The position numbers and the translations under genes were made by a program. From contig CAVPZU010000003.1 of NCBI GenBank assembly GCA_963710355.1, forward strand, positions 434,001 to 498,000: DNA of 64,000 nt. The letters are read 5' to 3'. The notes beneath the pieces are model-generated. The model did not search any database. It saw only the letters and a program-made list of their open reading frames with translations, and was not told the DNA's origin. Below, one piece after another: positions 58,721 through 64,000 of the stretch (its first letter is position 1; every line of letters begins with the position of its first letter). Source of the stretch: Fen-1359 sp963710355. Its GTDB lineage: Bacteria; Planctomycetota; Phycisphaerae; Sedimentisphaerales; Anaerobacaceae.

Positions 58721-59785
58721 ATGCTCGAAGAATTTATAGAAAATTTTAAGAGAGATCCAAAAAGAGATTTAGATGAAACCTCAACAAAACAGGCATTAGT
58801 GCTGCCTATTTTGCAACAACTCGGATGGGCCATATTTAACATTGAAGAGGTTAAGCCGGAATACAGCGTCGAGAACAGACGAGTCGACTATTCACTCCGC
58901 ATCGAAAGGTCAGACAAAGTCTTCGTAGAAGCCAAAAACACCTCGGAATCCCTTGAAAATCATGAAGAACAGCTTCTTGATTATGCCTTTAGGCAAGGTG
59001 TTGACCTTGCAATCCTCACAAACGGGATAACCTGGTCATTCTATCTGCCAACACAAAAAGGTGATTGGAAGGCAAGAAAATTCTACACGATAGACATCTT
59101 GCAGCAAGAATCAAAAGATGTAAGTGCAAAATTCAGCGAGTTATTATCCAAAGAAAACATTTTATCAGGAAAGGCTTTACAATCTGCTGAAGAAATCTAC
59201 AAAGGAAGACAGAAAAGAATAAAAATTGAGGAAACATTGCCAGAAGCGTGGAATAAAATCATATCAGAACCAGATGAAATATTTGTTGACTTAATTGCCG
59301 AGACAACTGAGAAACTTTGCGGATATAAGCCCGAGCACGAAGCTGTAAAAGAGTTTCTTTCCGGTCAGAAGGAAAATATTATCCACACAGAAACCATACA
59401 AAAGAAAAAAGAATTTACAACTATTCCAAAACCCGCAAGATTGCATAAAGCAGGAAGGTCTCAAATCCAAAAAGGTGGAAAAGTTTTTCTAAGGGAATTG
59501 GCTGAAGCCGGGTTAATTAGGGATGGACAAACATTATATTTCTTTCATACTCAACCCTTCAAAGAAGAACAGGTGAAAATAATCTTATCTTCAAATACAT
59601 TGAGATACCTTCAGGATAACAAAATTTACTCCATTTCTAAATTGGCCCAAATTCTTCTCAAAAAACATGGATTTAAACATGACAACCATGGTGTGGCAGG
59701 ACCAAATTATTGGACAACCTACGATGGAAAGTTGCTCAATGACCTTAATGAGATCATACGTAACAAGCGTGGCGATAGAGAGTAA
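58721..59785 (+). CDS. Nuclease-fold protein with type I restriction R-like N-terminus
   Basis: Residues 20-130 resemble the HsdR N-terminal domain: LVLPILQQLGWAIF, then RVDYSLRI and VFVEAKN, giving a D-(x13-14)-E-x-K set of the PD-(D/E)xK nuclease fold. The middle is charged; the C-terminus (about 245-354; GRSQIQKGGKVFLREL, TLRYLQDNKIYSIS, GVAGPNYWTTYDGKLL) suggests a DNA-binding winged helix or RAMA-type domain. No helicase or methyltransferase lies nearby, so it is a stand-alone protein. It is coupled to the next gene by TAATG at 59783-59787, odd company for a nuclease. Confidence 0.65.
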   Translation: MLEEFIENFKRDPKRDLDETSTKQALVLPILQQLGWAIFNIEEVKPEYSVENRRVDYSLRIERSDKVFVEAKNTSESLENHEEQLLDYAFRQGVDLAILTNGITWSFYLPTQKGDWKARKFYTIDILQQESKDVSAKFSELLSKENILSGKALQSAEEIYKGRQKRIKIEETLPEAWNKIISEPDEIFVDLIAETTEKLCGYKPEHEAVKEFLSGQKENIIHTETIQKKKEFTTIPKPARLHKAGRSQIQKGGKVFLRELAEAGLIRDGQTLYFFHTQPFKEEQVKIILSSNTLRYLQDNKIYSISKLAQILLKKHGFKHDNHGVAGPNYWTTYDGKLLNDLNEIIRNKRGDRE

Positions 59786-60576
59786 TGCATTTCGAGGATT
59801 TGAAAAATAAAAAGGTTCTTGTGACCGGCTCATCGAGCGGGATTGGGCAGGCGACGGCGATTGCTTTCGCAAAGCAGGGCAGCTTCGTCGGTGTTCATTA
59901 TTTTCAGACAAAAGAAGGCGGCGAAAAAACACTAAAAGAAGTAAAAAAATACAGCGATGGTATACTACTTCGGGCCGATGTCCGCAGCGAAAAGCAGGTC
60001 GATAAAATGGTCGAGCGCTTCGCAAAAGCCCCCTCTCTTGCTTTCGCAAGAAAGCGAGGGGGCGGAATTGATATACTCATCAACAATGCAGGCACTATGG
60101 TCGGCAGGCAGACTTTCGAGAGTGCAACGCTCGAATTTCACGAGGACGTCTTTGCAACAAATGCCCGCAGCGTATTTCTCGTCACAAAAGCAGCACTGCC
60201 TCACCTTAAAGAATCAAAAGGCTGTATTGTCAATATCGGTTCCATCGTTGCATATAACGGCGGGGCAGGCGGCTCAGGAATATACGCAGGCGCAAAGGCG
60301 GCGGTGCATACCGAGACAATCGCTATGGCAGCAGAATTCGCAAAATACAAAATCAGAGTCAACTGCGTCGTGCCGGGCCTTATCGAGACCCGCTTTCATC
60401 AGCGTTTCAGCACAGCCGAACGCCGAAAGGCCGTCGCCGCCCAGACGCCACTCGGCAGAAACGGCACCGCCGACGACGTCGCAAAGGCCATCCTGTTTTT
60501 ATCTTCCAGCGAGGCCGCATCATTTATCACTGGCGTCTGTCTGTCCGTTAACGGCGGCTTGCTTATGAGGCCGTAA
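59785..60576 (+). CDS. Short-chain dehydrogenase/reductase (SDR)
   Basis: FabG-like NAD(P)-dependent oxidoreductase, cytosolic. Rossmann motif TGSSSGIG (about residues 14-21), NNAG, catalytic Ser in NIGS and YAGAK (Tyr-x3-Lys), C-terminal VNGGLL. 263 residues. Residues near 82-93 (PSLAFARKRGGG) are encoded by a 36-base palindrome at 60028-60063 and have no place in the family, just before the conserved GIDILINNAG. The substrate is unknown. The ATG overlaps the stop of the nuclease-like gene. Confidence 0.9.
   Translation: MHFEDLKNKKVLVTGSSSGIGQATAIAFAKQGSFVGVHYFQTKEGGEKTLKEVKKYSDGILLRADVRSEKQVDKMVERFAKAPSLAFARKRGGGIDILINNAGTMVGRQTFESATLEFHEDVFATNARSVFLVTKAALPHLKESKGCIVNIGSIVAYNGGAGGSGIYAGAKAAVHTETIAMAAEFAKYKIRVNCVVPGLIETRFHQRFSTAERRKAVAAQTPLGRNGTADDVAKAILFLSSSEAASFITGVCLSVNGGLLMRP
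60028..60063. repeat. 36-base palindrome inserted in frame in the SDR gene
   Basis: GCCCCCTC ... GAGGGGGC outer arms with inner CTTGC-TTTC-GCAAG. Length is 12 codons so the frame is kept. The inner half is shared with the terminator hairpin at 40461-40510. Confidence 0.65.
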
Positions 60577-60635
60577 GTGGTGAGCCTGTCGAACCAAACT
60601 CGTCGCTCGTCCCCAAAAAAAAATCAAAATTCAAA

Positions 60636-60650
60636 TCCGCCTTCGGCGGA
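60636..60650. repeat. 15-base palindrome TCCGCCTTCGGCGGA, copy 7
   Basis: Intergenic, between the SDR gene and the MauE-like gene. Exact copy. Confidence 0.6.
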
Positions 60651-60721
60651 TTGTTTCGGATTTCGAACCTCGTGCTTCAAATTTCGTCACAGAAGATGAC
60701 CTGTTTCTTTAACTGAAACGC

Positions 60722-60749
60722 TTGCAAAAAAAGAGAAACGTTGTAGAAT
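60722..60749 (+). promoter_or_regulatory. Promoter of the MauE-like gene
   Basis: TTGCAA at 60722-60727 and TAGAAT at 60744-60749, spacer 16. The predicted start is at or next to the ATG at 60757 and there is no ribosome site, so the transcript may be leaderless. Confidence 0.5.
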
Positions 60750-60756
60750 TTCCATT

Positions 60757-61695
60757 ATGAAGACAGCCAACAAAATCACAATGTCCATCGCCGGCGCCGT
60801 TTTCATCATCGCCTCTGCCTTAAAAGTCCATCAACTGCTTACCGAGCCTATAATCTCCGCGGGTTTTTGGGAATCATGGCTGTTCACCGTCATCCAGATA
60901 CCGCTCGAAATGGGTCTGGGTATCTGGCTTGTCAGCGGCCTGTTCAGAAAAGCAGGCTGGCTGCTGTCGCTTGTTGCCTTCGCAGGCTTTATCGGTATCA
61001 CCATTGCCAAGTGGTGGACCGGCGCCGCCTCCTGCGGCTGTTTCGGCGTAGTTCACGTCAAACCCTGGATAACCCTTACCATCATCGACATTCCGCTTTT
61101 TGTCCTGCTGGCAATCTTCCGACCAAGAGGCGAAAGGCTGCTGCCCCCACCCTGGCCTTCAGTGAAACATTTCTTCGGCGTCGCCATACCGACCTTTTTC
61201 ATCCTCGGCGCAATTGTGCTGGCACTCGTTTTCAATAAACCGCCCGATGTCACAGACAAATATGAGGTTATAAAACCCCAGACCTGGCCGGTAGGCAAAG
61301 GTGCTGACCCCAATGACCCCGCCAACAAGTGGCCGCTGCTGGCGCACATCAACATCGCAGACAAAATCGGCGCCGGCTTTGTCGTCGCCCTCCTGTATCA
61401 TTACGACTGCCCCGAATGCCGGCAGGCCATCCCGCAATTCGAGCAGATCAATCAGGTCCTTTCCGGCAACGATATTGCCGTCGCATTTATCGAAATCCCG
61501 CCTTACGGCTCGGCAGACCAAAATCCCGTCAAACCCGACACAAGCTGCCTGACAGGCAGACTCGACACCACTAAAACCTGGTATGTCAAAACGCCGCTGA
61601 TTGTGCTGCTCAAAAACGGCTCTTGTTTACACTACTGGCAGGAAGAAACGCCAAATCTCGAACAAATCGAAGAAAAAATTGCCGAATACCAGTGA
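60757..61695 (+). CDS. MauE/DoxX-like membrane protein fused to a thioredoxin-like domain
   Basis: Four membrane helices in the first 150 residues (ITMSIAGAVFIIASAL, VIQIPLEMGLGIWLVSGLF, LSLVAFAGFIGITIAKW, ITLTIIDIPLFVLLAIF) with a SCGCFG loop typical of MauE/DoxX redox proteins; a fifth helix near 150-170. The C-terminal periplasmic part has CPEC (YHYDCPECRQ) in a thioredoxin-like fold with later TCYVKTP-type Cys-Pro loop (KTPLIVLLKNGSC). It probably passes electrons to or from periplasmic disulfides. 312 residues. No partner gene is adjacent. Confidence 0.75.
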   Translation: MKTANKITMSIAGAVFIIASALKVHQLLTEPIISAGFWESWLFTVIQIPLEMGLGIWLVSGLFRKAGWLLSLVAFAGFIGITIAKWWTGAASCGCFGVVHVKPWITLTIIDIPLFVLLAIFRPRGERLLPPPWPSVKHFFGVAIPTFFILGAIVLALVFNKPPDVTDKYEVIKPQTWPVGKGADPNDPANKWPLLAHINIADKIGAGFVVALLYHYDCPECRQAIPQFEQINQVLSGNDIAVAFIEIPPYGSADQNPVKPDTSCLTGRLDTTKTWYVKTPLIVLLKNGSCLHYWQEETPNLEQIEEKIAEYQ

Positions 61696-61742
61696 CGCCT
61701 TCTTCTTTATTCTGCGTTCTGTATTCATTCTTTTACAGACAA

Positions 61743-61770
61743 TTGACAAATCCCCGGCAGCAATTATAAT
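61743..61770 (+). promoter_or_regulatory. Promoter of recJ
   Basis: TTGACA at 61743-61748 and TATAAT at 61765-61770, spacer 16; ATG at 61812. Confidence 0.65.
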
Positions 61771-61811
61771 ACGCAAAATAAAATAATTTACCGTTTGCCG
61801 GGATTACCCCA

Positions 61812-63590
61812 ATGTACGCAGGGACGCAAAAGCTCAGCAGGAAGTCCGCCTTCGACGGAACAGAAGCAAGAAAGTGGATAGTCCATCCGCCAAGCCCAGA
61901 TGCAAGGCAACTCGCAGCCGCCCTGAAGGTCTCGCCGCTGCTTGCGCAAATCCTCATCAATCGCGGCATAACCGACACCAATACGGCTCTGCAGTTTCTG
62001 CAGCCTAAACTAACCGGCCTTATCAGCCCGGAAAAAATGCCCGGCGTGCAGGCGGCGATTCCGACAATCAAACAGGCAATCAAAGAAAAACAAAAAATCA
62101 CCGTCTATGGCGACTATGACGTTGACGGCATCACAGGCGTCGCAATCCTCTGGCACCTTCTGACCCTGCTCGGCGCCGACGCAGACTATTACATCCCGCA
62201 TCGAATCGAGGAAGGTTACGGCCTAAACACTGAGGCTGTCAGACTCCTCGCAAAAAACGGAAGCAAACTCCTCATCACTGTTGACTGCGGAATAAGCGCA
62301 ATCGAATCAGCCGATATTGCAAGGCAGCTCGGTCTCGGCCTTATCATTACCGACCACCACTGCCCAGGCCCTCATCTGCCGAAAGCTGCGGCAATTGTCC
62401 ATCCGGCCATCGACTCGTCATACCAAAATCTGGATTCCTCCGGCTCAATGGTCGCCTTCAAGTTAGCCTGGGCCATTGCCAACGAATTCAGCAGCACAAA
62501 AAAACTCGACAGCCGACTGTATGAATTTATGCTCAACGCAACCTCGCTGGCTGCTATGGGGACTATCGCAGACATCGTTGACATCCGCGGCGAAAATCGA
62601 ATCCTTGTCAGTTACGGCCTCAAGTCGCTGCCCGAAAGCAAACTCGTCGGAATAACCGCACTTATCGAAACCGCAGGCCTTACAGGACAGGGCCTCGACA
62701 GCTTCCATATCGGCTTCCGGCTGGCGCCTATGCTTAACGCCGCAGGAAGGATGGGACACGCAAGACTTGCAGTCGAACTGCTCACCACCGACAACTCCGC
62801 ACGGGCAGCGGAAATAGCCGAATATCTCAAATCCCAAAACAGCCAGCGGCAGCAAATCGAGAAAAAAATCTTCACCCACGCCTGCGAAATAATCGAGCAA
62901 AAAGGCCTGAACAAACCTGCCCAAAAAACCATCGTCCTCGCAGACAAAAATTGGCATACAGGCGTCATCGGCATCGTCGCCTCGCGCATCGTCGATAAAT
63001 TCGGCAGACCCGCAATCCTTATCAATAGCTGTGATGAAAAAATCGCACAGGGTTCTGCCCGCTCAATCCCCGGCTTTGACATCCTCGCCGCCATTTCCGC
63101 CTGCTCGCAGCACTTATCATCTTTCGGCGGACACAAAATGGCAGCGGGTATAAAAATCGAACAGGAAAAAATCGACCTCTTCGCCGAGACACTCGAAGAA
63201 TACGCAAGACAGAACACAACGGCACCTTTCGTTTCCACCCTGAACATCGATGCTAACGCCGCTATCGGTGAATTTAATACAGCGGTCATTAAAGAGCTGC
63301 AGATGCTCGAACCTTTCGGCCAGGGAAATCCTCAGCCCCTCTTTGCCACAAAGGCGGTGCGCCTATGCAGCCCGCCCAGAAAGTGCGGTGCTAACAGCGA
63401 CCATCTGCAGCTGGCCGTCACCGACAACAAAAAATCGATAAGATGTGTCGGCTTCAGGTTTGCCCATTATGAGAAAAGACTGCTCGAACACGACTGCTTC
63501 CACATCGCCTACCACCCACAAATCAACACCTACAACGGCTCAAGTGCCGTCGAATTCATCCTCACCGACATCCAGTTCGAAGAGGACTAA
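61812..63590 (+). CDS. recJ: Single-stranded-DNA exonuclease RecJ
   Basis: 5'-3' exonuclease of the DHH family. Motif I YGDYDVDGITG (about residues 98-108), VDCGIS, the DHH motif TDHHCPG and NAAGRMGHARLAVELL; the C-terminal part has HTGVIGIVASRI and GGHKMAAG. 592 residues, normal. Repairs DNA with RecA, encoded elsewhere in the window. Its variable N-terminus includes a palindrome copy (61845-61859). Own promoter. Confidence 0.94.
   Translation: MYAGTQKLSRKSAFDGTEARKWIVHPPSPDARQLAAALKVSPLLAQILINRGITDTNTALQFLQPKLTGLISPEKMPGVQAAIPTIKQAIKEKQKITVYGDYDVDGITGVAILWHLLTLLGADADYYIPHRIEEGYGLNTEAVRLLAKNGSKLLITVDCGISAIESADIARQLGLGLIITDHHCPGPHLPKAAAIVHPAIDSSYQNLDSSGSMVAFKLAWAIANEFSSTKKLDSRLYEFMLNATSLAAMGTIADIVDIRGENRILVSYGLKSLPESKLVGITALIETAGLTGQGLDSFHIGFRLAPMLNAAGRMGHARLAVELLTTDNSARAAEIAEYLKSQNSQRQQIEKKIFTHACEIIEQKGLNKPAQKTIVLADKNWHTGVIGIVASRIVDKFGRPAILINSCDEKIAQGSARSIPGFDILAAISACSQHLSSFGGHKMAAGIKIEQEKIDLFAETLEEYARQNTTAPFVSTLNIDANAAIGEFNTAVIKELQMLEPFGQGNPQPLFATKAVRLCSPPRKCGANSDHLQLAVTDNKKSIRCVGFRFAHYEKRLLEHDCFHIAYHPQINTYNGSSAVEFILTDIQFEED
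61845..61859. repeat. 15-base palindrome TCCGCCTTCGACGGA, copy 8 (one mismatch)
   Basis: Inside the 5' end of recJ, encoding SAFDG in the non-conserved N-terminus. Confidence 0.5.
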
Positions 63591-63710
63591 CCCCGGATTT
63601 CAAAGCCGCCGCGACCGGCCTTTTTAAAAGACGACACCACACCGACCCAAAGAAAATCTCCAAAAGGCCGATAATACCCTAAAAATCATCAAAAAAATAA
63701 AGTTTTTCTC

Positions 63711-63741
63711 TTGACACTTTTTATAATTATAGCAATTATAA
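63711..63741 (+). promoter_or_regulatory. Promoter region with embedded palindromic operator
   Basis: TTGACA at 63711-63716; a -10 is AATTAT at 63734 (17-base spacer) or TATAAC slightly further on. The perfect inverted repeat TTATAATT-ATAGC-AATTATAA (63721-63741) overlaps the spacer and -10, as an operator would. Confidence 0.4.
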
Positions 63742-63793
63742 CTATTGTATCAATAAAAGGTACTATGAGTCTTAGGGGCAACGGAGGATAGGC

Positions 63794-63943
63794 ATGAGCT
63801 ATTTTACAAACGCCCTCGGATTTTATCGTGTTGGTTTTGTTGTTATTGAGCTTTGTTTTATCATCTGTGCATACGTTTCTAGGGTAGTAGTGATACTAAA
63901 CAAACGTATGACTCTGCATTCCCAGATGGCAATCGTTTGGTAA
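63794..63943 (+). CDS. Small membrane ORF, 49 residues, possibly interrupted
   Basis: GGAGGATAGGC precedes the ATG at 63794. Contains one membrane helix (GFVVIELCFIICAYVSRVVVIL) and a basic stretch. TAA at 63941 ends it, but the same frame continues to the window edge with TAPDKDNAIEELIEVMRTD, coding-like. So it may be a longer gene cut by a stop, or a small membrane protein followed by an unrelated gene. Function unknown. Confidence 0.4.
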   Translation: MSYFTNALGFYRVGFVVIELCFIICAYVSRVVVILNKRMTLHSQMAIVW

Positions 63944-64000
63944 ACTGCCCCTGACAAAGACAATGCAATTGAAGAACTCATCGAGGTGATGAGAACCGAT

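Overview
The window looks like a chromosomal stretch from a Planctomycetota bacterium, most likely class Phycisphaerae and probably anaerobic. This is inference. It rests on several secreted proteins with PEP-CTERM tails, secreted multidomain proteins ending in paired dockerin-like calcium repeats (D-x-D-x-D/N), GLUG repeats, a two-partner secretion pair of the kind common in that phylum, a predicted electron-bifurcating NfnAB pair, and moderate GC with AT-rich intergenic regions. Many sigma70-type promoters (TTGACA-like, 16-18 bases, TATAAT) can be read by eye.

Layout. 1-1449: argB (cut by the left edge) diverging from a HAD phosphatase. 1565-9803: secreted or accessory genes, namely a frameshifted GLUG/dockerin/Calx-beta protein, a decayed PEP-CTERM tail, a split proteasome-like Ntn-hydrolase, a PEP-CTERM protein, a ParA ATPase joined to a glycogen-binding-like domain, and a P-domain protein with an in-frame stop. 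9800-13016: purE, a MEMO1-family gene and a B12-binding radical SAM enzyme. 13082-17026: a 1314-residue secreted papain-type protease. 17283-22081: tRNA-Thr, a class V aminotransferase, PEP-CTERM genes, and an IS630 element inside a signal-peptide gene. 22151-32247, all minus strand: nfnBA, a tetR-macA-macB-tolC efflux operon, comM. 32248-40510: a long intergenic region with a candidate small RNA, then tpsB-tpsA with a structured leader. 40537-46851: tRNA-Tyr, trpB2, and the operon thpR-recA-alaS. 46942-50211: an IS5-type element, a PfkB kinase, and an orphan regulator/effector module that resembles the C and R genes of a restriction-modification system, carrying a 77-base miniature relative of the IS5 element at its gene junction. 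50279-57575: gltX, glnS, a TauE exporter, trpC, a DUF1844 gene, smpB and an ASCH-domain gene. 57589-64000: rmuC, a nuclease-fold gene coupled to a short-chain dehydrogenase, a MauE/thioredoxin-like membrane protein, recJ, and a small membrane ORF behind a palindromic promoter.

Two themes recur. First, at least nine reading frames are broken by single-base changes, including alaS, gltX and trpC, which a free-living cell could hardly lose; many of these breaks are probably consensus errors, so frameshifts in the accessory genes should be read with that in mind. Second, small palindromic repeats are everywhere: three MITE-like elements of about 110-140 bases, eight copies of a 14-16 base TCCGCC...GGCGGA palindrome (four inside coding sequences), and a 36-base palindrome inserted in frame in a dehydrogenase.

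The strongest candidates for something undescribed are the C/R-like module at 48886-50211, the promoter-terminator unit at 32527-32685 with two mutually exclusive hairpins, the ParA-glycogen-binding fusion, and the palindromes placed in frame inside genes.
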